From the NCBI GenBank assembly GCA_013397075.1, contig VWZS01009947.1, forward strand, positions 620,001 through 684,000: a DNA stretch of 64,000 nucleotides. Reading direction: 5' to 3'. The notes beneath the pieces are model-generated. The model saw only the letters and a program-made list of their open reading frames with translations, was not told the DNA's origin and did no database searches. Source of the DNA: Rhabdornis inornatus. Taxonomy: Eukaryota > Chordata > Aves > Passeriformes > Rhabdornithidae. The position numbers and the translations under genes are program-made. Position 1 is the first letter of the stretch; each line of letters begins with the position of its first letter. Of the stretch, positions 37,101 to 49,378 are shown piece after piece.

Positions 37101-37765
37101 TGTGTAATTATCACTGTCAGGAAAACTGTTGTGAATGCAGTCTGTAAACACTAGAGTGAAGTCACTCATACACATCACCTGGGCACAGGATTCATTTTTG
37201 TGAAGTTCTCAAATAGACAAGAGTAGCCAATGTTTCTGCTCTTCAATGGGCAATGATCTTGTTGTGATCAAGATCACAAGAGTGATCTTGCTGCACAGAG
37301 TTAAGACATTCAGTAGTCTACAGTTTTAGACCTCAAGATGTGCTTGGAGACTGCTGAACCCACAATTCACCAGACAGAAGATATTTCTGGCGCTCAGACT
37401 AAATATTCTTTATCAAGCTGTTTCCTGGGTACCACCCAAACAGTGCCTTTCCTTTTTGCCTACTGTGCACTGCAGCCTGTAGATCTGCTTTACAACACTA
37501 TCTCAGGGGAGGGAGGTAGAGGGAGAAAGAAAGGAAAGATAGGGTAAAATTAATTTAGTTTCAGGCAGGATCAGCACATATTGCATATTTTATAGGGGGC
37601 CCATTTCTTCACAGAACTGCTCAGATACCATTGTGAAGGAAGAAGCAAAATCATGCATATTAGAGCACATAGAGAAATCAGAACATCAATTTAGCCTATG
37701 CAGTCCCTTAATTTACGATAACTTAATTCTAAAGCTCTGTATCATCTACTGAAATCTGAAATTCT
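31111..37765. other. Unique non-coding DNA
   Basis: About 6.6 kb of AT-rich sequence with no recognisable gene or interspersed repeat. Overlapping open frames on both strands at 32838-33134 and 33818-34078 are mutual shadows with no domain. A small inverted repeat TTGTGATC-AA-GATCACAA lies at 37262-37279. Confidence 0.55.
37262..37279. repeat. 18-bp inverted repeat
   Basis: TTGTGATC, loop AA, GATCACAA: a perfect 8-base stem. GATCTTG is repeated on both sides (37256 and 37284). Confidence 0.8.
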
Positions 37766-37880
37766 AAAAACAAACAAGCAAACAAAAAAAAAAAAAACAA
37801 AAAAAACAAACCAAACAAACAAACAAACAAAAAAGGAAAAAAAAAAAAAAAAAAAAAAAAGGAAAAAAAAAGGAAAAAAA
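37766..37880. repeat. A-rich (AAAC)n and poly-A tract
   Basis: About 115 bases of AAAC units and long A-runs interrupted by GG. No retroelement body is recognisable upstream, so this is listed as low complexity and not as a retroposon tail. Confidence 0.92.
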
Positions 37881-38188
37881 CCCCAAATCTAAGAACCACT
37901 GCCCATACCAGAAGCTCTTATTAAATGCATTTAGTAAACAGCCTGTACCATTTTCAGTGACTTGTGTTGCAACAGGAACTAGGCTGTAACAGGAACTGCC
38001 AAGATAGATTTAGGCTGTAACAAAGTGAAATTGACTGTTTTCACGATATTTAAAGTACATAGCAAACCATCATAAATCCTGCTCTCTGTATATATATATT
38101 GCCATGCAGGGCACCAGCAGCCCATATTTTAAATAGCTCCAAAATTGGCCTATTTGTAATGTTTTTGATTTATTGACTGTATCACAGA

Positions 38189-38204
38189 TTTTTTTTTTTT
38201 TTTT
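38189..38204. repeat. T16 homopolymer
   Basis: Sixteen T in a row. No adjoining minus-strand retroelement recognised. Confidence 0.9.
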
Positions 38205-40604
38205 GTTACCATGTAGGTAGGAAGTAATGCTGCTCAGTCCACAAGGAGTCTGAAACTTATAGGGGTCCCATGGATGAGTGAGTATATCTAAACAGTGGGA
38301 GTCCTTAAAGTTGTGGGGTCTGCTGCAGAAGGTTTATGTAAAACCAAGCCTTACACAGAGAAGCAAGAAGTGTTTAGTGAGATTGTTTTTAACTCCATCT
38401 CCCACCCTTCTCCTCTGTCAGTCAAGAACATTAAAAGGGAATTAAAAATGGAGGTTCAAGATGGACAATAGCTAGTGGAAGAGAAAAGGGAGGGAGAAAT
38501 CTGACCAATTAAAAATTAACCTGCAAGCTGGAAAATAGTTTTCCCTATAAACCATAATTGCAGTTTCCCCTGTTTCTCTAGTAAATTAACTGTAAATATT
38601 TAACCAGGGTACTGAAATCACAATGCCTGCAGCATGTGCCATCCCCTGCCCAGGAGAGGCAGAACAAATGTTGCAGAACTAAAGCATCCCTGCTGCTCTC
38701 CGCTCCATGGGGCTGCTTGGCTCTGCAATGCACCCACTCCTTCCAGTCCTGGCAGCTCTACTATCCCCAGGCAGCTGCAGGGGGTGGTTCCAATGCCATA
38801 CCAATGAGCCAGGAGGTACCAGGTGCTGCTGTTGGTGCACTTTACATCAGAAATGAGCCAGTGAGACAGCAGCCCTTCACAAAGAGTACCATGGTCTACT
38901 ACAGCCAGGTAAAGTAATGAATCTCCTGCATTTTGCATGACTAAAAAATCCAATAGATCTTTCATGGAGACAAAAATGGGAATGAGATAATTGACAAGCA
39001 ATAACCTGTTATTTTTCTGAAGAATTTAACACCCACAAGCCTTGCTAAAGTCCGTGTTAGAAACAGCCATGTGAAGCATTTAGGAAATCAGACCATAAAC
39101 CAGGCAACAGCCAGGCTCCATCCAAAGACAGCATGGTTCCTTGGGTATATTCAGTAACACTGTCCAGTCTGCTTTTTCAGATGGCATATGCAGCAGAGCC
39201 TCCATCACAGCCCTTGGTAACTGTCCCATAACCTAACAGCTCTCTTTTCTTGCTGTTCTGATAAAGTGTTCCCTCTTAACATACTTATCCTCATCCTACC
39301 CACTTGTGCTCACTTTAAAATCACTTTGTGAGACTATTTGGGACCTGCACTTCTAGATACTCCAAGACTGCTTTTCCTACACTTGTTTAAAGATTAATTG
39401 CTTCCTTTTTGTAGGGACACTAGAAAGAAAGGCAGCAATGCTCTCTCCTTTGTGCCTTTGGCATACAGTAGGGATCATGGCTGTGCTAGGCTTGGCTAAG
39501 GAACAGGAAGGGATAAGATGCTTTGTGCAGGGTATGTTACTGTGGACATTAAAAGTACATAAGAGCAGTGCCTACTCCAACCTTTTTCCAGGTAAGGAGT
39601 CCTGCTAAGTGATTCCCAACCAGCATAAAATCTTGGACTCTGTCCTCATATTTTTTGATAGCAGGCTTACCAAGTCACCCCTAAGGAAGCATAGATGTGT
39701 GTAAAAATGCAGCTGGGAAAGGCTTCTGCCTGACCAGACCTCAATCAGGGGACACAATGCAGCATGCTCTAGGATGAGTTAAATGCCAACAGCTGAAGCC
39801 TGAGTGAAGCCTTTGAAAAGAAAATCAGATCACAAGATGACAGCTTACTCTGATTCCAGCATTGCCTCACATTGGAGCAGAAGCCCAAACCTTCTGGGGC
39901 ACACAGAAAGCCACACAGAGTAACTATTATGGCTCATTCTGGTATTAATACCTATGAGTGTCTAAGGATTAATCTCCTTCTCTGAAAGTGAAAATCTATA
40001 AATATTGACAACTCGTTTCACAAGGAAAGAGCTATAATAAAAAAATGAACCTTTCCTTCCTAGTGGTAAAAAGTATAAAACCAAATTTGCCTCTTTTTTG
40101 CTTCTAGTAGCTTTGCTTTTTTGATGCAGGAAAAACGCTCTGTCTCTGAAATAACCCACCTTTTGCTTTTATAAAATCAGGTGTCCATAGTCAAACGAAA
40201 TCCCAAAGAAGGAACACCTGAGTTAGCAGGGTCTCTGCTCATCAGAGCCATTAGACAGTCCATGGGGTCCTCTACAAGCAGCAATAAGTTTTGCAAAGTG
40301 GTTTATTTGAGAATGGCAATATAATTTTCTACAGTGTCACGTGAGTGAAGGGGGGCAGGAATAAGGTGAGTCTTTATTTGATTTTCTTAATTAGGACTGC
40401 TAAGACTTTACTGCAGTGATTCTAATCATAGGTAATCCTTTAGATAAAAGGAAGCAGGAGTCTGGGACTTAAGACTCTATTTGTGGCTCTTGTTGATGGT
40501 TCCACTTCCACAACTGTATCTTCTCTAGGGTACTGATATTTGAGCATGAAGCTGCTCTGCCTTGTAGCTCCCTTTAACTTCTATGAGAGATGAGTAATTT
40601 AGAA
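38205..40604. other. Unique DNA with a GC-richer, exon-like block
   Basis: Mostly AT-rich. The block 38582-38908 is noticeably richer in G and C than its surroundings. It is preceded by a pyrimidine tract ending in AG (TTTCCCCTGTTTCTCTAG, ending 38581) and followed by a donor-like CAG|GTAAAG at 38906-38914. It lies in a 93-codon plus-strand frame (38636-38917) and a 127-codon minus-strand frame (38618-39001), neither recognised. It could be a non-coding RNA exon or chance; it is not annotated as a gene. Confidence 0.4.
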
Positions 40605-40732
40605 AGAAAGAAAACAACAACAACGAAAAAAGCAACCAAACAAATAAAATCCAACCCCATAAACAAACAAACAAAAAACAAAAACAACAAACAAACAAAC
40701 AAACAAAAAAAAAACAACTACAACAAAATAGT
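40605..40732. repeat. A/C-rich (AAAC)n low-complexity tract
   Basis: AAC and AAAC units with interruptions across about 130 bases. The open frame 40590-40772 is the Lys/Asn/Gln-rich translation of this tract. Confidence 0.92.
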
Positions 40733-40838
40733 GAGCAGACCAGTAGAGCTGGAGAGAAAATTAAGGGGGTGAGAGGAAGGGTTGTGATCAGTTTTGTCTA
40801 AATCCCTGAGTGAGTGTGAGGAAATGAGCATGGCCAAA

Positions 40839-41042
40839 GAAGAGGAGCAAAGTCAGTGAAGGGTCTAGAAAACAGGACATATGAAAAATAGCTGAGTGAA
40901 CTGGGGTGGTTTAGTCTGGAGAAAAGAAGGTTCAAGGGAGACCTTGTCATGCTCTACAACTACCAGAAAGGTGGTCTTGGCAGTAGTAAGTTTATGGTTG
41001 GACTCAGTCTTGAGGGTCTTTTCCAACTTAAACAATTCTATA
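40839..41042 (+). mobile_element. CR1 LINE, 3' end with internal deletion
   Basis: A CR1 relic in plus orientation. The left part (40839-40975) has GTGAAGGGTCTAGAAAACAG (near 40857), CTGGGGTGGTTTAGTCTGGA (40901-40920), GGGAGACCTTG (near 40936) and CTCTACAACTACCAGAAAGG (40952-40971). These match the last part of CR1 ORF2 and the start of the 3' UTR. The right part (about 40976-41042) has CTTGGCAGTAGTAAG, GGTTGGACTCAGTCTTGAGG and TCTTTTCCAACTTAAACAAT, the terminal CR1 signature. The usual intervening segment, roughly 200-250 bases including the TTGCCCAGAGAA region, is missing. It is therefore an internally deleted copy and a long-dead element. Confidence 0.88.
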
Positions 41043-44000
41043 GAAATACAGTTTATCCAGTCTCTGTATGTTACACATATAAGGCCTCAGCTTAGCCAGA
41101 TTTTCAATGCATTCTTACTCAGAACGAAGAATTCTTTAGGAAATAGATAATATCTGTGCACCCAAAGCAACTTCTAAATTAGCTGATCACTCTCTGGGAA
41201 GTTCAATTCCAATGTAAAAGTTCTCAAAGAGACAGTACATTCTGACAGAAAAAACACACTCTTCAGGTCACTCAGCTGCTTTCACCCTCGCCTTCACAAA
41301 GGTCAGACTTTGAGAAGAATCCAGGTGGGTGGAAGCCTGATGTATAAACTCACTATATAAGCTTGATTACAGCGATTATATGACGTTGTACCCAGCTGAC
41401 TTTCTTCTCTTTTAGCTAATTCAGAAAACCACTTGGGATTTATTGTTGTCCTAGAAAAGTGAGGTGTTACAAGCCCCTGAAGCTGCAGCCTGGAGCAAAT
41501 GTGTCCTATATCAGAAAAAAAAAGACAGAGGAAGAGAGGTGGTGCCTTAGAGCTTGGCATACGTAAGTCTATTTCATTATTCTTGTTTGAAATAAGAGAC
41601 AAAGTTTCTATATTATGATGATTGCTTTTGTAGAAATGAGGAATAATTGTTCCATTGAGAACAGTTTTACCTATTTTATCAGAAGAGTTTTCTTGTGTAA
41701 TGAAGATCCCCCAAGCTGTTTCACAGAGCTCTTCAGAGAACTCAGAGGCAATCTTTTGCAGGACTACTAATTTAGCAGGGTCATGTAGTACTCAAAGCAA
41801 AAAGTTAAGGAGTCCTGAGAGTTTTGCTGGTTTTCTACCTCTGGTATTAATTTGCTGGGTATTTTTGGGCAGCAGAATTGATCACTGCAAGACCCACTTT
41901 TTAAAAAATGGGTCACTCAACATTCTCTTACTGTGTGGAAACTGCTGAAATGGGTTGGATAGAAGCATCTATATTATGAAAGATAAATGTTCCATCATTA
42001 AACAGAATGCCCAGATCATGAGAAAGCTAAGAGAAGCCAAGGGAGCCCTGTCAGCTCACACTACTTCAGACAGAACCCTCTAACCTAGGATGAGGGTGCA
42101 TATGAGAAACACTCATCTACCATCTTTAAATGTCTTGAGGAATTGCAGACTTCAGATCCTTACTTCACTAAAATCTATCCCAAAGCAGCCATTGTGTAGA
42201 CTGAGAATGAATTAATGCTTAAAAAATAGTAGATATATCAACTTGGTTCTGTCTCAGGAGCAGGACAAGCATGCTGTATGGTAGCTACTGATCACCTCGA
42301 CTGGCAAGGCAGGCTCAATGAATCACAGCCCCTCCACCCTCTGTGCAGCTGTGTGATGAAAGGCTTGGCCATGCCACAGAGAAGCTTATCCCTGTTAAAG
42401 TAGGAGGGTGCCCTGCCTTAGTCAGCAAGGGTCTCTCTGCACAGAAATAAAGGCCAGCATGTACTTAAGTGCTCCATGCCTTGAGGGCTTAAGCTCTTAT
42501 CCGGCACAAGTCTAGTACTTCAAGAGTCATATTCTGCTTTCATTTAACACTGATACAAGCATGAATAACTTCACTGAGATTAGCGGCATTACTTTAGCTT
42601 ATACCACTGTGCAATACCAGAATTTAACTGTATTAACTCTTTCTTACTGTGCTCGGCTCTTCTGAGGATACCTTTGCCAGAAATTCTGTATTTCTGCTGA
42701 ACTGTCTATTATTTAGGGCAATTGAGAGATTTCCATCTCTAATATAAATTTCTTGGCTTCTTTCAGCATGATGCTAGTGAACCATCTAACTCTTTCAACT
42801 GATAAATTCCCTAAGACGTATACTGCTTTCCTTTTTCAGTGTTTGAACTGAATAGATTTATGAGGCAGATATCACTTTAATCTGGAAAATATTCCCCACC
42901 AGTGAACATGCTATTGTTCTGATGGCTTAGCTGAGATGCTGTTCCTTTCTTTGCCCTAGTAACAGCTTTGGCTGGTGAAAGAAATGTTGAACCAAAGAGA
43001 TCTCTGGGCATCTAGTGGTTCTCCAGGAAAACTGCATGCCAAAGGCTCAGATGGGATGCACTAAGAAGGAGGGATGAACCAAGAGCAAGGGAGAAGGCGA
43101 TGAGGAATGCTGCAGGGGAACGCTGCCACCTGTTCCGAGCCTGGCCAGCCCCTGGGACTCAGGCACACAAGTTCAGTGTCTCTGCATGTGTTGCTGTCAT
43201 TATCACCATTAGATGATGCTGATAGGAACTAGGCAGGCTGGGGGAATGCAGGATGTGATAATTTGCTCTCTGCATCCATTCACAAACTAATAAATCAGAC
43301 CTTTCCTAATGGAGCAGTAAAAATGAGGACTGCCCTTGTGATTAATGGAATACAAAGCCATGAATGGGATACAAAAACACGCCTCCATTTGCCTCATATT
43401 ACTAATGGCACATATTAAAAATTGAGTGTTTACAATATTAAAAAGTTGCTCACTCCCACAGTAACTGTCCCTCTGAGTACAGAAGCACAGGAGATTGAGT
43501 GTAGCTGCCACAGTCACACACATATCATTCAAATCCTTATTTTTGTCCATATAAGTGCAAATAGCTTGGCTAACCGTGGTCATTTTGCAGACTATTATCC
43601 ACTTTTTTAAGGGTAATGTTTGGCCTAGAGCTAGACTACAAGGGGCTTCTTTCTAAACTCTGCATCTTGCAGGCAACAGTTAAAATTTAAATTTCCAGAG
43701 GGTCCAGCTGAGATCAGAGCTTTGTGCCAAGCATTGAGTAAATATATGAAAGAGAGCCCCGAGTACAAATTAAAATTCTGAAAGAAACTGAGGTGAAAGC
43801 AAAGGCAATTCATGTGTAGAAACAGACATTTTAGTGCAAGGAAATAGAACAGAGATGAGCAGGGAGGACAAATAAACAGAAACTAGTTGTCGTTTCTATG
43901 TCCATCACCTCCCATAAAGGCCTCCCCCCAGCTTTGAAATGTTGCCTCATGTTTTAATGTAGTACAAAATAAAGCATAGGATCTCTGATTTAAATGCCAT

Positions 44001-46329
44001 AGCTGAGAAAGCAACAAGTACATTTCTCTCCTGATTGTAAATTAGATCTCCACACTATAAGAAGTGAAAAGCATTTTATTAGAATTGCAACTTCACAGTG
44101 CAAAATTAGAAAATGGCAAAATGGTTGAGGTACGCAGAATCTTGGTTCGGTCCTCTTGTGTCTCTATTACGGCACACTTCAGTTTCTTGATTATATGCTA
44201 TTTTTCTCAGCAGCCCCCTGACATATATTGCAGACCTGGGCTGAACTGATCATCAAAATAATGCATAGCAACTAGCAGGGAAGCTGTCAGCTACTGGAGA
44301 GATTTACAGCGAATTCGGTAACACCAGCAAAAATGAGATGCTTGTAATTCACCTGAACAAGGTTAGAGTGCCAATCCATGTATATGCAGAATTTTCCAAA
44401 AGTGCATTTGTGTATCAGAAGTCCTCTTATACTAACAGAGAAGACAAGTGTATGATCAATGTGCTTATCAGACAGTGAACAGCTTGATATGTAAATATGT
44501 TTGGAGCCCTTTAGCAAATGCATCATGAAGTGACAGATCACGTCTCCATGTAAAGGAAGTCATGGTTGGTGTACTTTGGGTTCCAGCTACCACATAGAAT
44601 GCTGCTGGCTGTTGCTTTTCCAGCGCCATACAAATACTGTGCTATTTGGTGGTTGCCAAAGTAAAAATATCCAAATATTCCCGAAGTGGTTCTGGGACAA
44701 GGTATATCATAGATGAATAGCCTGGAAAAGGTAAGCAGATAAAAGGTGAGTAGTGATGGCTAATTCTGCCAGAGCCACTTTATTGAAAGCAATTAGTACA
44801 ACTTTTCTCAAGAGCAATTTGTTCTTGGATCAGGTAAGTCAGTGATGTGAACTTTCTGTGAAATAATACACAACAAGACAGGTGTCCTCGAATTCCCAAG
44901 GGATGGTAGATTTGCATTTTCAGCAAGTAATTTTAACGAATGTTATTCCAGTTTAAATGCCCCTCTCAGTAGATTGATCTCCACCATGTTAAAAAACAGC
45001 ATGTGAGAGATGGAACATATCTATCTCATTCAGGCTACAGAGTCCAGGTTGGTGGCAAAGATGATACTGATGGCTGTAAATACCTCAAAGAGACACAATG
45101 CAGTGTGAACCAGAGTGCTTGACTTAATTTCAAAGTGAAAGTATTCTGGGCAGTAGAAATGCTTAAAAGGATGAAGAAAGATAAATCCAAACCCTGACCT
45201 AAAAGAAAAAAGTTATTCTAGCTGTGCAGTGTTTAATAATTCAATCACAGACAAGCCACTTGAGGAAAACAGAGATTTAAAATAGTGACAGATATAATAA
45301 AGAGTAAGATAATTCAGAATATTATTAAGACTAGCACTATTTAAGAGGTGTGTTTTAATGCTGAATGTTCCTGCCAGGATGAAAACTGAGAAAAAATTTT
45401 GTGTCCTTGCCCCAGAATACTTAGCAAAATTGTTTTTTAAAAAAAGCCCTTGTAAGATCACTGAACAAGAGTAATCTACTCACGTATGAGTACTCCTACC
45501 TATCCTACCCACAGCTATTCATGCCTATTTAGCAGTTATCTGAGGTAGGCTTGTACATATTCTTAATACTGATATATTTTAGTGTCCTCTTCTTGTAACT
45601 CCAACTTGAATACTCTGCTAATCAGTTTCCAATAATTTCAGATAAGAGGCACTATCTTTTTATTCCTGACAGTGCTGTGTGAGGAGTTCTGAAAAATGTG
45701 TCTGTGAAGGTTCAAATAGGTGCTCTGTAGGACAATTTCTTACTCCTTGGATGAAAAAAGAAAGTTGTTTGCACACATGTGTATCTACTTTTCCACCAGA
45801 TTATGGAAACAGACACTGGAGAAAAAGAACCTTACAATGGTTCTATTAGGAAAGGATAACCAAGACCCATTTCTTTGTTAAAACTGTGTTGTTTTCTTTC
45901 TTGTAAAAGCATAAACTGCATTATTTGTCAGCTTTTGATATTTTTTTTCCTCCTCTGCAGTATATGAAACTCCTCATAATAGCATGGAGAAAGTGGAATT
46001 GTAGGAAAGGGATCATAATGTTGTACAACTGCATCAAAAGATATTGCTTTAGAAGGTCCTCACAGCAGAGGTTAGATGGACAGACGGATGTCATTGTTTC
46101 TTGATGGCAGTCTTGTTGTCAGATGAAGGGACTGACTCCAAACATATGTGCTACTTGCTTCAGGTGAAGAATAGAGGCCTAGTCCTACTTCCTCTCTGCA
46201 ACCTCATGCCAAAATTTAACCAGTTCATTCTCTTCATCTTTTTTAAGACAAAAATCATCAAAACTGGTGAAAGGGAGAGAGCTTTGCAGCAGACCTGAGT
46301 GTCTCTTTTATTCTCTCTCTGATTGTGCT
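41043..46329. other. Unique non-coding DNA
   Basis: About 5.3 kb with no supported gene. Open frames are 60-99 codons, on both strands, and unrecognised. 43000-43250 is slightly GC-richer without a recognisable exon or repeat. Confidence 0.55.
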
Positions 46330-46492
46330 CGGATTTGCTGTGTTATCTTACAAATAAGGTGGTTGGATCTCTCCTTGTGCATCTTGCTTGAGCTCTGTGA
46401 AATGGAGGTAATTAACACCTGCCTCAGGGAATGCCTTACATTGATACTTAATGGATTAACATTTGTAAAGCTCTTTGAAAGTTTCAGATGCG
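46330..46492 (+). mobile_element. MIR/CORE-SINE relic (amniote MIR type), plus strand
   Basis: An ancient tRNA-derived SINE of the CORE/MIR group. The text follows the family order. GCTGTGTTATCTTACAAATA (about 46336) aligns to GCTGTGTGACCTTGGGCAAG; GAGCTCTGTGAAATGGAGGT (about 46391) aligns to the CCCATCTGTAAAATGGGGAT segment; CACCTGCCTCA (about 46416) and GGATTAACATTTGTAAAGCT (46452-46471) match the 3' core and tail, followed by CTTTGAAAGTTTCAGATG. The last part resembles the amniote version seen in birds and reptiles. It is highly diverged. The longest open frame of the window (46267-46761, 164 codons) crosses this element, which argues against that frame being a gene. Confidence 0.65.
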
Positions 46493-49279
46493 GGTCTGTA
46501 TGGAAATTCAAAGCATTGTTATCTTGTGGGATAAACAGTTCAATTTCTCAAGGCCAATCCTGCTTTATGCGAAAGACAACAAACTGTGAGGGTAGATACA
46601 TCATCATAATTCAGATGAAGCAAAGACAGCTGGCTTGCCTGTGCATGCAATATCACCCTGTCTTTAATATCATCTGCTTATATATTAGCCTGAAAGTGCC
46701 TGTGCATGTAAGGGTAACTGGTACCTTTGACACAAATCCATGGATTTTTAAAATTCCATGATAGGTGTTAGAAAAAGGCATATCCTGATCAGAATCCAGA
46801 ACAAATATGTGTTTTTCCTTCATGAACAAGCTAAGACAGAAAAAACTTTCAAAAAAAATCAGACTTTCTCCCTATGGCTGTGGAGAGATGTCAATCCTTC
46901 TAACTACAATTGATGCCCCCTCCTAGTCCCTGGCACCAAGATAACTTTTAACTTTGGCTATTAAAGTTATCTCTTAGTTCTAATAGCAAGGGCCTGTACA
47001 CTTTAGAAATAGTGGAAAAAAGGTTTAATTCTAGTTTTTTCGCTTGTATGTAGGTTTTGTAGCAGGTTTGTCTGTGAAGAAGAGACCTTCCTTCATAAAA
47101 TCTCTCCAGTGTGTAATGAAGACCACCTAACAGGTCAAATATATAAATAGTACAGCCAAGGTCTTCAGCACATTTCAGATCACACAGCTGCAAAAAGACA
47201 TGAATACTGGACCATTCCAATTTTTGCATTCCCCATACTTTGAGGGAAGGGAAACCCACTGAGATTAAAATCAGGTTATCCTTTACATGTGTCTTGTGAC
47301 TCTTCATAATAGATATTTTTGGAATACAGCTTTTAAGTATAGCAAAGTGTTTTCATCCCTCCTTGCATTCTTCCTTTCTTACAAAAATTGCACCATTCTG
47401 TTTGTAATCCTGCTGACCACAGGCAGAGGAAGTGAATCAAGTCCTTTCTTTGTTGCTCATAACAAATACGATATTAATCCAACATGTTACATGCAATCAC
47501 AAAAACATTGACAATCCTAAATAAGGCATTTGTGATGAAGAGAATAAAGGAGGTAAAATAAAGCTATTTCAGGCTGAGAAAATAACTATGAGGGAATCTT
47601 TAAAAATTTTTCATTTGTTTTCATCCTTTAGAAAAATATAAAGAGAGATATTAGCTTTATAATGAATAAAATGTTCTCTCTATATACCACAGGAAAATGA
47701 GAAAAGTTTTCTTTAATTTTAGTGGAGATTTAGATTGAATAGAAGGAGTTTCCTATTATGATGCAGACTAATAATGCACTACATTGGGCAGTCTAGAAAT
47801 GTGAAATCTGCTTAATCAGTAGCTTAAAGGAGAAACCAAACAATCTTAGGATGGTTTCCAACTAGTTGGACTTGTATGAGAGTTGGTGGTTGGAATGTTT
47901 TTGGTTTGTTACATACACACCCACACACTCACATGACAGATTAAAAAGAGTCCTATATGTTCCTTTCAACATCAATAAGCAGTACAACCTGATGTAGAAT
48001 GTATATTAGTCAGCAAATCTGCACTCCTATGGTTTCAGCTTGTGTGAAATCCTGCTGACACCCCTAAACTTACCCTGGAATGGAATCTGATCTAGGAGGT
48101 CATCAAATAGCAGTGCAGTGTACTCTGGAACTTTGATCTGATGAGGAAATAATCAATTAGTGCTCTGAGGTCCTGTTCTGGCTGCATGCTGGTTTTGCAC
48201 AGGAGTAGTTTCTTGACTTCACTGAATTTGCATCAGAATCAAGCTTGTCCCCTCTCTTATTGCATATTTGGATACATTAATAAATGTTTATTTTACAGGG
48301 AGAACATTGTTGGATCTCAGTCATTTCCACGCTCTGGGAGTCCATGACTAACACAAGTGAGATCCTGGCCACATACAGCAGCATGACTGTAACAGCAGAG
48401 TGTTAAAAATGAGTCATTAGAAAGGCAGGGAATGATTAGCATTGAACTGAATAAATGGTACTCTGCTAAAAATATTTTTTTCCTGCTCCATTCTTTTAAT
48501 TTATTTTTTCTTTGAATTAAATGGATTAGGGACACCAGCCTGAAATATTTCATCATACATTTCCAGCCTGAATATTGTGGTAACAGATAACAGTGTAAGT
48601 TAAATATGCAACAAGTGACTCTACAGAGACTCATTTCAAGTTGTGTTGGGTGAGGATCTGCTTTGATAGGGGAATTTTAAGTCAGCTAATGGTGACTCCT
48701 AGAATACTCAACAGTGAAATACATTCTCTCTTGTATATCATTGCAAGTGTCAGCCATTTATTCAGAGACAAACAATATGGAAAACATCAGGTGTATTGAC
48801 ATATAAATAAGGAAATACTCTGAATTTACAAGTTTGTGTATGATGCTATCATATATCCCATTTCTGACTATCAAAGATGAGTATTTTCTCTTCCTTCTGA
48901 TTATTGACTTATAGATTGCTTTTATATATTTAAATTATTGTACTCTGTTCTGAACTCCTTGTTTTCTGTCTGAATCCGGAATACTCTCATCCTATTCTGT
49001 CATGTCAGCTAGTCATTTCTTGTGTCATTCTTCTATTAAACTGAAATAAGCCTGGCTATTCGCAGGCTTCCCTTTCCCTTACTTGCAAATCTCATTTCTG
49101 CTGCCTCTTTTGTTGATCATCTCACTACTGACAGCAGCTCACTGAAAATCTTTTTTTAAAAAGTCAGCAAATTCTATGTACTGTCTTCTTGATGGTCCAT
49201 GTTTCCATTGTGAAGAAAACAGGATCATGATCAATGCATTTGGTCACATGAGCCTCCTCCTAAGGGTTTATAGGGACAA
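46493..49279. other. Unique non-coding DNA
   Basis: AT-rich, without a supported gene. A short CA-rich patch near 47906-47935 is the only simple repeat noted. Minus-strand frames at 46948-47307 and 48317-48634 (119 and 105 codons) are unrecognised. Confidence 0.55.
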
Positions 49280-49378
49280 TCCTCTGCTCTCCACTCTGCT
49301 GATATTCTCCATCTCTAAAATGGAGATGAAAATTGTAGTCTACAGGAGGGGAAGGTTAAAACAGTTTATGGACTGTTT
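49280..49378 (+). mobile_element. Probable MIR/CORE-SINE relic, plus strand
   Basis: CTCCATCTCTAAAATGGAGATGA (from about 49307) aligns to the MIR segment around CCCATCTGTAAAATGGGGAT. TACAGGAGGGGAAGGTTAAA (49340-49359), and then ACAGTTTATG, stand where MIR has CACAGGGTTGTTGTGAGGATTAAATGAGTTAATG. Shorter and less certain than the copy at 46330. Confidence 0.45.

Noticed and set aside
43000..43250. GC-richer patch with possible exon character
   Set aside because: No open frame of note, no splice-like borders, no repeat signature.
46267..46761. Longest open frame of the window, 164 codons, plus strand
   Set aside because: It runs through a MIR-like SINE relic, has no recognisable domain and is close to the maximum length expected by chance in 64 kb searched in six frames.
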